Positions 1 through 8,702 of a stretch of DNA of 49,929 nucleotides are shown piece after piece. A program made the translations under genes and the position numbers. Origin of the DNA: Methylobacterium crusticola (lineage in GTDB: Bacteria > Pseudomonadota > Alphaproteobacteria > Rhizobiales > Beijerinckiaceae). Location of the stretch: assembly GCF_003574465.1 (NCBI RefSeq), contig NZ_QOWC01000030.1:1-49929 (forward strand), written 5' to 3'. Under the pieces are notes generated by a model. It was given only the letters and a program-made list of their open reading frames with translations, was not told the origin of the DNA and did no database searches. Within the stretch, counting starts at the first letter, position 1, and each line of letters opens with the position of its first letter.

Positions 1-182
1 TGAGACACTTTAACTTTGCGCCTACACCGGCGATTCGCATAAGCAACATTATGGAACCGAGGGAAGCCTCCGGTGCCCCGGCGCTCGCCGGCCAACCACC
101 TTCCTGACCGCGCAAGGCCCGTCCGGCAAGTCCGCCGCCTCGGATCGGCGTCCGGCGGCCCGCCGCCGCGGCGCGACCAGCC

Positions 183-1034
183 TCAGCCTCGGCGATCCTC
201 CGGGTCCTCGCGGTCCACAGGCCCTTCGCGGTCCACAGGACCGCCGGTCCGGTTCGCGGGATTGCGGAAGTCGGGCTTGCGCTTCTCGCGGAACGCGGCT
301 CCGCCCTCGCGGGATTCGGCGGTGTCGTAGTAGAGGCTGAGCGCCTGCATCCCCATGCTGGCGATGCCCCGGATGCTCTCGGTGTCGGCGTTGAAGGAGC
401 GCTTGGCGATGGCGAGCGCCGTCGGGCTGCGCTCCATCAGCTCGGCGCACCAGCGGTCGATTTCGGCGTCGAGCTCGTCGTGCGGGACGACCGCGTTGAC
501 GAGGCCGAGCTGGAGCGCCTCCGCGGCGGTGTAGCGGCGGCAGAGATACCAGATCTCCCGGGCCCGCTTCTCGCCGACGACCCGGGCCAGATAGGCGGTG
601 CCGAAGCCCGGATCGACCGAGCCGACCTTCGGGCCGACCTGCCCGAACTGGGCCCTCTCGGACGCGATGGTGAGGTCGCAGAGCGTCGCCAGCACGTTGC
701 CGCCGCCGATGGCGAAGCCCTGGACGCGGGCGATCACCGGCTTGGGCACGTCGCGGATGAGGCTCTGCAACTCCTCGATCGGCAGCCCGATCGTGCCGCG
801 CCCGTCGTACTGGCCGTCGTGGGCGGCGTGGTCGCCCCCGGTGCAGAACGCCTTGTCGCCCGCCCCCGCCAGCACGATCACGCCGACCGCCCGGTTCCAG
901 CCGGCGCGCTGGAACGCCTGGATCAGCTCCTCGACAGTCGCGCCCCGGAAGGCGTTGTAGCGGTCGGGACGGTTGATGGTGATCCGGGCGACGCCGTCGT
1001 CTCGCTCCTCGTACAGGATGTCCTCGTAGGTCAT
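183..1034 (-). CDS. badI: BadI-like 2-ketocyclohexanecarboxyl-CoA hydrolase (crotonase family)
   Basis: A 283-residue crotonase-fold protein. The stretches NRPDRYNAFRG, AFCTGGDHAAHDGQYDG, RVQGFAIGGGNVLAT and KVGSVDPGFGTA follow BadI of Rhodopseudomonas closely. BadI hydrolytically opens the 2-ketocyclohexane-1-carboxyl-CoA ring to pimelyl-CoA in cyclohexanecarboxylate/benzoate degradation. GGGN helps form the oxyanion hole. The ATG at 1034 has GGGAG upstream and matches the family N-terminus; the open frame further upstream is Arg/Pro-rich shadow. The C-terminus continues past the family end as a Gly/Pro/Asp/Arg tail built on an 18-bp direct repeat. No other bad or ali genes are in view, so the pathway assignment is inferred from similarity alone; a generic enoyl-CoA hydratase is the alternative. 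Confidence 0.85.
   Translation of the reverse strand: MTYEDILYEERDDGVARITINRPDRYNAFRGATVEELIQAFQRAGWNRAVGVIVLAGAGDKAFCTGGDHAAHDGQYDGRGTIGLPIEELQSLIRDVPKPVIARVQGFAIGGGNVLATLCDLTIASERAQFGQVGPKVGSVDPGFGTAYLARVVGEKRAREIWYLCRRYTAAEALQLGLVNAVVPHDELDAEIDRWCAELMERSPTALAIAKRSFNADTESIRGIASMGMQALSLYYDTAESREGGAAFREKRKPDFRNPANRTGGPVDREGPVDREDPEDRRG
208..238. repeat. 18-bp-period direct repeat in the badI C-terminal tail
   Basis: The 13-mer TCGCGGTCCACAG occurs at 208-220 and again at 226-238, a period of 18 bp or six codons. On the minus strand it encodes GPVDRE twice, followed by a third degenerate copy (DPEDRR). The repeat lies beyond the conserved BadI domain and probably arose by slippage. Confidence 0.8.
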
Positions 1035-1249
1035 GGTACGCTCCCGTCGCTCCCGGCCGGCCGATCGCCTTGCCGGTCCCACGGGCCGCATCGCCGGGCT
1101 CGGGGGCAAGGGGCGCGCTCCGCCGCGGCGGGGCCGGTGTCCCGCCGTCGGGCGCGTGACCCCGCACCGCAGGCCCGGCGCGCGGGGCCGCTTCCTATAT
1201 TGTGGCCGGGACGGGCGGAACCAGGCCCGCACAGACAGGAGGACGGACG

Positions 1250-1768
1250 ATGGCTGAGGAGAGAGCGGTTCTGGCGGGCGGCTGCTTCTGGGGCATGCAG
1301 GACCTGATCCGGCGCCAGGACGGGGTGGTGTCGACCCGCGTCGGCTACACCGGCGGGGAGGTGCCGAACGCGACCTACCGCAACCACGGCACGCACGCCG
1401 AGGCCATCGAGATCGTCTTCGACCCGGCGAGAACCAGCTATCGCCGGATCCTGGAGTTCTTCTTCCAGATCCATGACCCGACGACCCCGAACCGCCAGGG
1501 CAACGACCGGGGCCCGAGCTACCGCTCGGCGATCTACTACACGGGCGACGCGCAGCGCCGCACCGCGCAGGACACCATCGCGGACGTCGAGGCCTCGGGC
1601 CTGTGGCCCGGCCGGGTCGTCACCGAGGTCGCGCCGGCGGGCCCGTTCTGGGAGGCCGAACCGGAGCATCAGGACTACCTCGAGCGCCATCCCGGCGGGT
1701 ATACCTGCCACTTCGTCCGGCCCGGCTGGACACTGCCGGTCCGCGCGCGGGCTCTCCAGGACACCTGA
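1250..1768 (+). CDS. msrA: Peptide methionine sulfoxide reductase MsrA
   Basis: Reduces methionine-S-sulfoxide in proteins and free methionine, repairing oxidative damage in the cytoplasm. The 172-residue product has the catalytic GCFWG motif at residues 11-15 (nucleophile Cys12), the substrate region VGYTGG, the conserved HAEAIEI and EPEHQDY blocks, and a C-terminal Cys in YTCHF that may act in resolving. The ATG at 1250 follows a perfect AGGAGG at 1237-1242. It diverges from badI, with the roughly 215-bp intergenic region presumably holding both promoters. MsrB is not adjacent. The length is typical of short bacterial MsrA. Confidence 0.96.
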   Translation: MAEERAVLAGGCFWGMQDLIRRQDGVVSTRVGYTGGEVPNATYRNHGTHAEAIEIVFDPARTSYRRILEFFFQIHDPTTPNRQGNDRGPSYRSAIYYTGDAQRRTAQDTIADVEASGLWPGRVVTEVAPAGPFWEAEPEHQDYLERHPGGYTCHFVRPGWTLPVRARALQDT

Positions 1769-1785
1769 GGGCATCGAGGCCCGCC

Positions 1786-1801
1786 GCCCCCGCGCGGGGG
1801 C
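1786..1801. terminator. GC-rich hairpin after msrA
   Basis: A perfect 16-bp palindrome with arms GCCCCC and GGGGGC and central GCGC, starting 18 nt after the msrA stop and lying between convergent genes. There is no T-run, so it would be a weak or Rho-assisted terminator. Confidence 0.4.
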
Positions 1802-1877
1802 TCGCCGCGGCGCGCGAGGCTCCGTCCGCGGCGGGCTCCACGAGGGTCGCGGCGGGCATGGGCGGCCGGCCCCGAAC

Positions 1878-3014
1878 TTACGGCCGGCGCGCCGCGACGA
1901 CGCGCGCCAGGAAGGGATCGAGGGCCGCCTTGTCGATCCAGCGGACGACCACCACGAGTTCGTGGTCGGGATCGACCCAGATCATGTTGGCGCCGGCGCC
2001 GAGGGCGGAGAAGGCCGCGGCGGGAAGCTCGGGCCTCGCCGCCTCGCCCCGGTTCAGCCACCAGAGGTAGCCGTAGCCCGGCTGGGTGCGCGAGGGCGTC
2101 AGCATCGCCCGGATCCAGGCCTCGGAGAGGAGGCGCCGCCCGCCCCAGGCGCCTCCACGCGCGATGAGGAGCCCGAAGCGGGCGAGATCCAGCGCGCCGA
2201 TGAACAGGCCTCCGCCCCAGTGGCCGCCGCCGGGAACCGACTGCACCGGCCGGCCTCCGATCTCGGTCCAGGCGTTCCGGTAGCCGTGCCACTCCCAGTC
2301 CGGCGACGCCGCGATCGGGTCCATGATGCGCTCGCGCAGCACCTCGGGCAGCGCGCGGCCGAACCGCATCGTCAGGCAGTACGCGAGCAGGTTCACCCGC
2401 ACGTCGTTGTACTCGTAGTGGGTGCCGGGTGCGTTCAGGCGGCGCCGCTCGCCCTTGCGGCTGTTGTCGGCGCCGGGGCCGACCTGCCTGAAATGGTCGA
2501 CCTGGTCGGACTTGCCGAACAGGGTGCCCTGCCACTCGCTCGATTGATGGAGCAGGTGGCGCCAGGTGACGCCCGCGTTGTGGGCCCCCTCGAGGAGCGG
2601 GCCCGGCACGCGCGCGCGCACCGCCTCGTCGACGTCCGGGATGAGCCCGTCGTCGAAGGCGAGCCCGGCCAGGACCGCGAGGACGCTCTTGGCGACCGAG
2701 AAGGTCATGTCGGCCCGCGCGGTGTCGCCCCAGGCGGCGACGCGCCGGCCCCGGGCCAGGATCACCCCGGCCGGGCCGCCGCGCTCGCGCACGGGCCCGA
2801 CGATCTCGCTCCAGGGCCCGCTCTCGTTCCACTCGACGAGCCCGACGTAGCGGCCGTCCGGGTGATGGAGGCTGCGCGGCCAGGGGGATTCGTGGGCCTC
2901 GGCGAACGCGATCGCCCCGGCGAGCCGGCCCGCGTCGAAGCCGGCCGCGCGGGGATCGACCGGCTCCCACCCGGCGTCCGGGCCGGGACAATAGGGCTCG
3001 CTGTGCCGCGCCAC
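1878..3014 (-). CDS. Serine hydrolase of the class C beta-lactamase fold
   Basis: A 378-residue protein of the beta-lactamase/transpeptidase-like family (6-aminohexanoate-dimer hydrolase/EstB type). The Ser-x-x-Lys motif is SVAK within FSVAKSVLA and the second motif Tyr-x-Asn is YND in HYEYNDVRVN. GGGHWGGGLF resembles the late glycine-rich segment. No signal peptide is evident, arguing for a cytoplasmic esterase or amidase rather than a periplasmic beta-lactamase. The GTG at 3014 is chosen because it has GGGAGACC upstream and avoids overlap with the upstream dehydrogenase gene. The substrate cannot be told. It lies 82 bp downstream of the MDR gene on the same strand, so the two may be co-transcribed. 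Confidence 0.85.
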   Translation of the reverse strand: MARHSEPYCPGPDAGWEPVDPRAAGFDAGRLAGAIAFAEAHESPWPRSLHHPDGRYVGLVEWNESGPWSEIVGPVRERGGPAGVILARGRRVAAWGDTARADMTFSVAKSVLAVLAGLAFDDGLIPDVDEAVRARVPGPLLEGAHNAGVTWRHLLHQSSEWQGTLFGKSDQVDHFRQVGPGADNSRKGERRRLNAPGTHYEYNDVRVNLLAYCLTMRFGRALPEVLRERIMDPIAASPDWEWHGYRNAWTEIGGRPVQSVPGGGHWGGGLFIGALDLARFGLLIARGGAWGGRRLLSEAWIRAMLTPSRTQPGYGYLWWLNRGEAARPELPAAAFSALGAGANMIWVDPDHELVVVVRWIDKAALDPFLARVVAARRP

Positions 3015-3096
3015 GCCTGGTCTCCCGAACGTCAGAGGTCCGACCCGCGCCCTGCCCCGGCCCGGTAGCCGCGCCGCAGGGGCGCGGTCGCCGGGC

Positions 3097-4104
3097 TCAG
3101 AGCGCGATGCAGATCTTGCCAAAATGCGCGCCGGATTCCTCGTACCGGAAGGCGTCCGCGAGGTCCTCGAGGCCGAAGCTGCGGTCGATGACCGGCTCCA
3201 GCCCGGTGGCCTCGAGGCCGCGCACGAAATCCTGCTGGTGGCGGCGGCTGCCGACGACGAGGCCCTGCAACCGCGCCTGCTTCACCATCATGGCCGCGGT
3301 CGGCACCTCGCCGCCCCGGCCCGTGAGCACGCCGATCAGGGAGATGTGGCCGCCGTTCCGCACGGCGGCGATGGATTGCGGCAGCGTCCCCGGACCGCCG
3401 ACCTCGATCACGTGGTCGACGCCCCGTCCCTCCGTCCAGCGCCGCACCGCCTCGCCCCAGTTCGGCTCGGCCCTGTAGTTGATGCCGTGGTCGGCTCCGA
3501 GCGCGCGGGCCCGCTCGAGCTTGGCCTCCGACGAGGAGGTCGCGACCACGCTCGCCCCCATGGCCTTGGCGATCTGGAGGGCGAAGACCGAGACGCCGCC
3601 GGTGCCGAGAACCAGCACGCTGTCCCCGGCCTTGAGGCCGCCGTCGGCCACGAGGGCGCGCCAGGCCGTGAGGCCGGCGGTGGTCAGCGTCGCGGCCTGC
3701 GCGTGGCTGTAGCCGCGCGGAGCCCGCGTGAACCAGGTCGCGGGCCGGACCACGATCTCGCGGGCGTAGCCGTCCACGCCGTCGCCCGGGACGGTCGCGA
3801 AGTCGCCGGTCGTCGCCGGGCCGTCGAGCCAGTGCGGGAAGAAGCACGAGACGACGGCGTCCCCGGCCGCGAACTCGGCGACCCCCTCCCCGACGGCCTC
3901 GACCACGCCGGCCCCGTCCGACAGGGGTATGCGGCCGCGGAACTTGGGGTCGCCCGAGCGCGCGACGCCGTAATCGTGGTAGTTGAGGGAGCTCGCGTGG
4001 ATCCGCACCCGGATCTCGCCCGCGCCGGGCGCGCCGGGCTCCGGCAGCGCGACGCGTTCCAGCCCATCCAGTCCGCCCGTGGCGCCGATCCTGACCGCTC
4101 GCAC
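3097..4104 (-). CDS. Zinc-independent MDR-family oxidoreductase (MDR7/quinone-oxidoreductase type)
   Basis: A 335-residue medium-chain dehydrogenase/reductase. The N-terminal GroES-like half carries LNYHDYGVARSGDP and FFPHWLDG. The C-terminal Rossmann half has the NAD(P)-binding GTGGVSVFALQIAKAMGA and a GVDHVIEVGGPGTL segment. These blocks match the MDR7 subgroup, which lacks the catalytic and structural zinc cysteines, and none are seen here. It probably reduces or oxidises a small carbonyl, enone or alcohol with NAD(P)H. The start is GTG at 4104 with GGGAG upstream; the nearby ATG at 4109 is out of frame. It probably leads a two-gene unit with the serine hydrolase downstream. Confidence 0.88.
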   Translation of the reverse strand: MRAVRIGATGGLDGLERVALPEPGAPGAGEIRVRIHASSLNYHDYGVARSGDPKFRGRIPLSDGAGVVEAVGEGVAEFAAGDAVVSCFFPHWLDGPATTGDFATVPGDGVDGYAREIVVRPATWFTRAPRGYSHAQAATLTTAGLTAWRALVADGGLKAGDSVLVLGTGGVSVFALQIAKAMGASVVATSSSEAKLERARALGADHGINYRAEPNWGEAVRRWTEGRGVDHVIEVGGPGTLPQSIAAVRNGGHISLIGVLTGRGGEVPTAAMMVKQARLQGLVVGSRRHQQDFVRGLEATGLEPVIDRSFGLEDLADAFRYEESGAHFGKICIAL

Positions 4105-4335
4105 GACATCCTCCCGGGGTGAGTGCGGAAAGAATAGGGCGCGGCGCCGAGGCGGCCACGGCCGCGACGGCGAAGACGCGCCGGCGAGGACCGCGGCAGC
4201 GAGAGTCGCGGCGGCGACGCAACACTCTACGGCATACGCCTGAAACGCGGGCCCGGCATGGTTAACGCCACGCTTCGAGGCGCGGCCCGCCGGCCTGCCG
4301 CGCCCTCCCGCCGAGCACGTTCAGGGTTTCGTTCC

Positions 4336-4827
4336 ATGCACGCCGTCGCCGCCGCCCTCACCGCCGCCGTCCTCGCCGCAGGAGCGGCCTACGCCCACGA
4401 GACCCTGACGCGCACGCCGCGCCAGCAGGCCGGCACCCTGACCTGCACCACGAGGCCGGACCTGAGCCTGGTGTTCGGCCGGATTCCGGTCGCCGACTGC
4501 ACGTTCGTGGCGGATCGCGGCGGCTTCCGGCAGAGCTACGCGGCCATGCTCTCTCCCGTCCGGCGCACGCGGGAGGTGGCCGTGGCCGAGACCATGACCT
4601 GGAGCGTCATGACGGCGGACGGCTTCAGCCGGCCGAGCATGATCGGCGGGGCGTTCCTGGCGCTCGCCGACGCGCCCGAAATCATCGCGCCGCCGCGGGC
4701 GCGCGACGGCAAGGCCGGCGCCGTGACCCTGAGGCTCGTCAGCCACTCGGGTCAGCGCGTCGCGAAGTTCGCGCTCGGCACGCCGCGGGTCGATTTCGCG
4801 GCAATCGGTACGCAGCTCACCCGCTGA
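4336..4827 (+). CDS. DUF992-like exported protein
   Basis: A protein of about 163 residues starting with a hydrophobic signal peptide ending near AAYA-HE. The block QAGTLTC, a second Cys in VADCTF and a W-containing strand (MTWSVM) resemble the alphaproteobacterial DUF992 family of periplasmic proteins of unknown function; the two cysteines probably form a disulfide. The ATG at 4336 is preferred because it begins directly at the signal peptide; the open frame runs back to an ATG at 4258 that would add a basic, signal-free leader. The ribosome binding site (CAGGG) is weak. It may be co-transcribed with the next small exported protein. Confidence 0.7.
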   Translation: MHAVAAALTAAVLAAGAAYAHETLTRTPRQQAGTLTCTTRPDLSLVFGRIPVADCTFVADRGGFRQSYAAMLSPVRRTREVAVAETMTWSVMTADGFSRPSMIGGAFLALADAPEIIAPPRARDGKAGAVTLRLVSHSGQRVAKFALGTPRVDFAAIGTQLTR

Positions 4828-4912
4828 GGCCGCAGCCGTGCCGCCGGCCGGCTCCAGGCGCCTCCGCCCGTCACCCTCCCGGATGCGATCCGGAGACAAG
4901 GAACCTCCCGTC

Positions 4913-5170
4913 GTGCTCAAGCTCATCACCGGCTCCTGCATCGCCCTGCTCGCGGTCGCGGCCGCCTCGCAGGGCTGCGCGCAGGGCACCGATGCCCAGC
5001 AATCCGCGTGCACGCCCGACGTGATGCGCCTCTGCAGTTCCGCCATCCCGGATGCCGCCCGCATCGCCGCGTGCCTGTGCGGCCAGGAGCAGGGCCTGAG
5101 CCCCGCCTGCAGGGCCGCCGTCGGGGCGAACGACGGGAAGCCGGGCCGGCGCCCGCGGAGCGGATCGTGA
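4913..5170 (+). CDS. Small exported cysteine-rich protein
   Basis: An 85-residue protein with a signal peptide (LITGSCIALLAVAAASQGCAQG; lipobox-like SQGC) and a mature part with four cysteines arranged around CTPDVMRLC and CLCGQEQ...PAC. Small secreted proteins with this C-x7-C...C-x-C...C spacing are common in Bradyrhizobium and Methylobacterium, function unknown. GTG at 4913 is chosen because AAGGA lies at 4898-4902 and the signal peptide begins immediately; an in-frame ATG at 4883 lacks a ribosome binding site. The C-terminus is basic. It may be a lipoprotein if the SQGC Cys is lipidated. Confidence 0.65.
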   Translation: MLKLITGSCIALLAVAAASQGCAQGTDAQQSACTPDVMRLCSSAIPDAARIAACLCGQEQGLSPACRAAVGANDGKPGRRPRSGS

Positions 5171-5349
5171 GCCTTGCGAGGTAAGCCTTGCAAGTCCGGG
5201 CGCCCGCGTCAGGTTGGGCGTGCGGTGAACGCTTGAAGGACCGTGGGGCAGGATGGCACCCTCGCGGGGCGACGCGTCGCCCGCGCGGTCGCCAGCGCCC
5301 GGGGTCACCGCCGGGGCCGGAGGGACGGTCGCGACCAGGGAGGGCGGGC

Positions 5350-7323
5350 TTGCAGCGGTTCATCCGGGCCTGGCCGATCCGCCGCCGCATCCAGGCGATC
5401 GCGGCGATCAACTCCGTTCTGGCGGTGGTGCTGATCCTGCTCATGTGGAGCAGCGCCGGGGTGCTGTCGCAGGCATGGACCGACCTGCGCAGGGTGCGCC
5501 AGTCGGAGGATTTCCTCGGCCTCCTCGACCGCGACACCGAGCGCCTCCAGAACCTGATCCACCGCTACATCAGCAAGGCCGATCCCGGCGTGCTGGCGCG
5601 GATCGACGACCTCAGGGACACGCTGATCAGCCGACTGCGGGTGCAGGCGCGGCTCGACCCGCTCATCGCGGCGCCGGCGGAGGACCTGAGGGCGGTGACG
5701 GAGCGCTTCATCGCCGGCTTCGACAGCGTCCGGAAGTCCCGCGCCCGGATCCAGCAGATCTACGACGGCGCCGTCGACGCGCCGGCGCGGGCGATGGCGG
5801 ACCTCTATTCAGAGATCGAGGGCCTCGACGCCTCGCAGCCCGCGCGGGCGCGCGAGCCGCTTGCCCGGTCGCGGGAGGCCTTCCACGCGATGATGCTGGC
5901 CGCCCACGCCTTCTACCTGTCGGGCTCGCCCGACGCGGCCGCCGAGGTGCGCCGGCACGCCGCCGCGATCCGCAGCACCATCCCTCCGCTGCTCGAGCGC
6001 GCGGCCGCCGGGGAGGAGCGCCGCGCCCTCGCCGAGCTGGACGGCCGCCTTCAGGCCTTCGACCGCGGCCTCGCGACGCTCTCGGCGGAGTTCGGCACCG
6101 AAGCCCGGGTCCTCAAGGACGACATCGACGGCAACGCGGACGCGATGTCGGGCCTGATCGAGACGATGGCGCATCACGTCCGGGCGCTCGAGCGCGCGGC
6201 GCAGCGGCGCTTCGACCAGACGCTGGAGAGCGCCGCCTTCACGCTCGGCATGATCGCCCTCGCCTTCCTGGCCCTGGTGGCGGTGGCGGGCACGGGCGTC
6301 TCGAAGAGCATCAGCGCGCCGCTGCGGGCCCTGCGGGCCGCCATGCTGGCGATCGCGGCGGGCGATTACCACCGCGAGGTCCCGGGCGCGGAGGCCCCCG
6401 ACGAGATCGGCGACATGGCGGTCGCGGTCGAGGTTTTTCGGGAGAACGCCCTGGCGCGCCTGTGCGCCGAGGAGGAGCTCCGCCGCGCCAAGGAGCAGGC
6501 GGAGCAGGCGCTCGCCGAGCTGCGCGACACCCAGGCCAACCTGATCGAGGCCGAGAAGCTCGCGGCCCTGGGCGGCCTCGTCGCCGGGGTCGCGCACGAG
6601 GTCAACAACCCGGTCGGCATCAGCCTCACGGTCGCCTCGGCCCTGACCCAGCGCTGCGCCGCCATCGCGTCCGACCTCAACGCCGGCCAGATCCGCCGCT
6701 CGCAGCTCCTGGACTTCATCGAGGGCGTGCGGGAGGCCGGGTCCCAGCTCGTCGCCAACCTGCTGCGCGCCGGCGACCTCGTCGAATCCTTCAAGCAGGT
6801 CGCGGTCGACCGCAGCCACGACAGCCGCCGGAGCTTCGATCTCGCCCATACCTGCGAGCAGATCGTGGCGAGCCTCCGGCCGGAGCTGCGCAGCGCGCGC
6901 ATCACGCTCCGGCTCGACCTGCCCGCCGGCATCGCGATGGACAGCTACCCGGGACCGCTCGGGCAGGTGCTGACGAACCTCTTCATCAACGCGGTCCGGC
7001 ACGGGTTCTGCGACCAGGAATGCGGCACCATCTCGCTGGCCGCCGAGCGGGTCGGCGCCGACCGCGTCGCCCTCGCCTTCGGCGACGACGGCGCCGGCAT
7101 GACCGAGGAGGTCGCCCGCCGCGCCTTCGAGCCGTTCTTCACGACGCGGCGCGGCAACGGCGGGACGGGCCTCGGCCTGCACCTCGTGTTCAACATCGTG
7201 ACGCACCAGCTCGGCGGCCGCATCGCCCTCACCTCCGCCCCCGGGGCCGGCTGCCACTTCGTGCTGACGCTGCCCCTCGTCGCGCCGTTGCAGGAGGCGC
7301 GCGACATGTTCCGGGTGGCGTGA
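5350..7323 (+). CDS. Membrane sensor histidine kinase (HAMP, HisKA, HATPase)
   Basis: A 657-residue sensor kinase. TM1 lies at about residues 17-39, then a roughly 255-residue periplasmic helical region, TM2 at about 297-318, a HAMP domain, a short coiled coil (LRRAKEQAEQALAEL), and a kinase core. The H-box GVAHEVNNP has His416 as phosphoacceptor; the N-box NLFINAVRHG contains Asn547, followed by DDGAGM and GTGLGLHL. The core resembles NtrB/C4-dicarboxylate-type (HPK4) kinases. TTG at 5350 is chosen because GGGAGGG sits just upstream and the basic leader WPIRRRIQ precedes TM1; the upstream frame is Arg/Gly/Pro-rich. No receiver is encoded next to it on the same strand; the OmpR-type regulator at 8703 is the nearest candidate partner, but HPK4 kinases do not usually pair with OmpR-type regulators. 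Confidence 0.9.
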   Translation: MQRFIRAWPIRRRIQAIAAINSVLAVVLILLMWSSAGVLSQAWTDLRRVRQSEDFLGLLDRDTERLQNLIHRYISKADPGVLARIDDLRDTLISRLRVQARLDPLIAAPAEDLRAVTERFIAGFDSVRKSRARIQQIYDGAVDAPARAMADLYSEIEGLDASQPARAREPLARSREAFHAMMLAAHAFYLSGSPDAAAEVRRHAAAIRSTIPPLLERAAAGEERRALAELDGRLQAFDRGLATLSAEFGTEARVLKDDIDGNADAMSGLIETMAHHVRALERAAQRRFDQTLESAAFTLGMIALAFLALVAVAGTGVSKSISAPLRALRAAMLAIAAGDYHREVPGAEAPDEIGDMAVAVEVFRENALARLCAEEELRRAKEQAEQALAELRDTQANLIEAEKLAALGGLVAGVAHEVNNPVGISLTVASALTQRCAAIASDLNAGQIRRSQLLDFIEGVREAGSQLVANLLRAGDLVESFKQVAVDRSHDSRRSFDLAHTCEQIVASLRPELRSARITLRLDLPAGIAMDSYPGPLGQVLTNLFINAVRHGFCDQECGTISLAAERVGADRVALAFGDDGAGMTEEVARRAFEPFFTTRRGNGGTGLGLHLVFNIVTHQLGGRIALTSAPGAGCHFVLTLPLVAPLQEARDMFRVA

Positions 7324-7463
7324 TTTGCCCGCCCGGCGCCGAAGCCGGGAGGGGGCCCGGCGGCGCCCGGAGCGCGCATCGACGCTCGACATCGTGCCGC
7401 AAAGCGGCATAGATCCCCCCCGTATCAGCCAGAGAGAGACGCGAGCGCGGAGAGCAGAGGGCC

Positions 7464-8693
7464 GTGACGCCATTCGCCGACACCCCGCTCCCGCTTCCGG
7501 ACCGCCCCTCCGTCGCCGTGCTGCCGCTCGCCGACGCCTCCGGCGACTACGAGGCCCAGATCTTCGCCGACGGCGTGACGGAGCACCTCACCTACACGCT
7601 GGCCTGCACGCCGGGCCTGTTCGTCAGCGGCCGCAACTCGGCCTTCACCTTCCGGCGCCAGCAGGTCTCCCCGGCCGAGGTCGGCCGCGCGCTCGGCGTC
7701 GCCCACGTGCTGGAGGGCACGATCGCGCGGGCCGACAACCGCGTGGCGCTGAGCGCGCGCCTGAGCGCCACCGACGGCACGGGCCTCTTGTGGTCGCAGG
7801 AGCTCGCGGGATCGGCCGAGGAGATCTTCGCGCTCCAGACCGCGATCGTCGAGCGCACCGTCGCGACGATCGCCCCCGGGATGCGCCTGGACCGCTCGGG
7901 CATCGCCCGCACGCGCTTCCCGGCGGATGTCGGGATCTACGCCCAGTTCCTGTCGACCTACGCGACGTTCTCCTCGCTCAGCCGGGCGAGCATCCATCCG
8001 CTGCTGCACTCCCTGGATGCCGTCATCCAGTCCATCCCCGAGCAGCCGCTGCCCCTGGCGCTGAAGGCCCAGTGCTACACCTTCCTGGTGGCGCAGGGCT
8101 GGAGCGGCGACGGCAGGGCGGATGCCGAGGCGGGCGTGCGTTTCGCGCGGCAGGCCCTGTCGCGACCGTCGGCCCGCGAGAGCCCGGCCACGCTCATGAT
8201 GGCCGGCCACACCCTCGCCTTCCTGGGCCAGGACTACGAGGTCGCGGTCGGCCACCTCGACCGCTCGCTGCGGCTCAACCCGAACTCGACGATGGCGTAC
8301 GAGCGCAGCGGCTGGGTGCGCTGCTACGTCGGCGAGCCGGAGCTCGCGATCGCGCATTTCCGGAGCGCCCGGCGCCAGAGCCCGCTCGACCGGGACACGT
8401 TCCTGTTCGATTCGGGGCTCGGCCTCGCCCTGTGCATGCAGGGCGAGCACGAGGAGGCGGTGCACTGGCTCGACCGCGCCATCACCGACAAGCCGTCCTG
8501 GACCAGCAGCTACCGCGTGCTCGCCGCGAGCCTCGCGCATCTCGGCCGCCACGCGCAGGCCCGGGACGCGGTGCGCGCGCTGCTCGCGCGCGAGCCGGGC
8601 TACCGCATCGCCCGCGCGCTCCAGCTCTACCGGCCCTCGCCCGGCAAGGAGATCTTCGTGTCCGGCCTGCGCGCGGCCGGCGTGCCGGAGTAG
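7464..8693 (+). CDS. TolB-like/TPR protein, copy 1
   Basis: A 409-residue soluble protein. Residues about 10-150 resemble the TolB-like N-terminal (FlgO-like) region found after class III adenylate cyclase or winged-helix domains, with RPSVAVLPL, DGVTEHLTYTLACTPGLFVSGRNSAF and LSATDGTGLLWSQ. The rest forms TPR-like helices (NPNSTMAYERSGWVRCYVGEP). Here the usual N-terminal cyclase or DNA-binding domain is absent; the GTG at 7464 has AGAGGG upstream and the frame before it has no domain. A close paralogue of equal length lies at 30382. Role unknown; probably a protein-protein interaction or regulatory factor. Its stop lies 10 bp from that of the convergent response regulator. Confidence 0.75.
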   Translation: MTPFADTPLPLPDRPSVAVLPLADASGDYEAQIFADGVTEHLTYTLACTPGLFVSGRNSAFTFRRQQVSPAEVGRALGVAHVLEGTIARADNRVALSARLSATDGTGLLWSQELAGSAEEIFALQTAIVERTVATIAPGMRLDRSGIARTRFPADVGIYAQFLSTYATFSSLSRASIHPLLHSLDAVIQSIPEQPLPLALKAQCYTFLVAQGWSGDGRADAEAGVRFARQALSRPSARESPATLMMAGHTLAFLGQDYEVAVGHLDRSLRLNPNSTMAYERSGWVRCYVGEPELAIAHFRSARRQSPLDRDTFLFDSGLGLALCMQGEHEEAVHWLDRAITDKPSWTSSYRVLAASLAHLGRHAQARDAVRALLAREPGYRIARALQLYRPSPGKEIFVSGLRAAGVPE

Positions 8694-8702
8694 CCCGGGG
8701 CC

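Noticed and set aside
1031..1774. Long minus-strand ORF antisense to msrA
   Set aside because: It mirrors a clear msrA gene; composition is typical of high-GC shadow frames.
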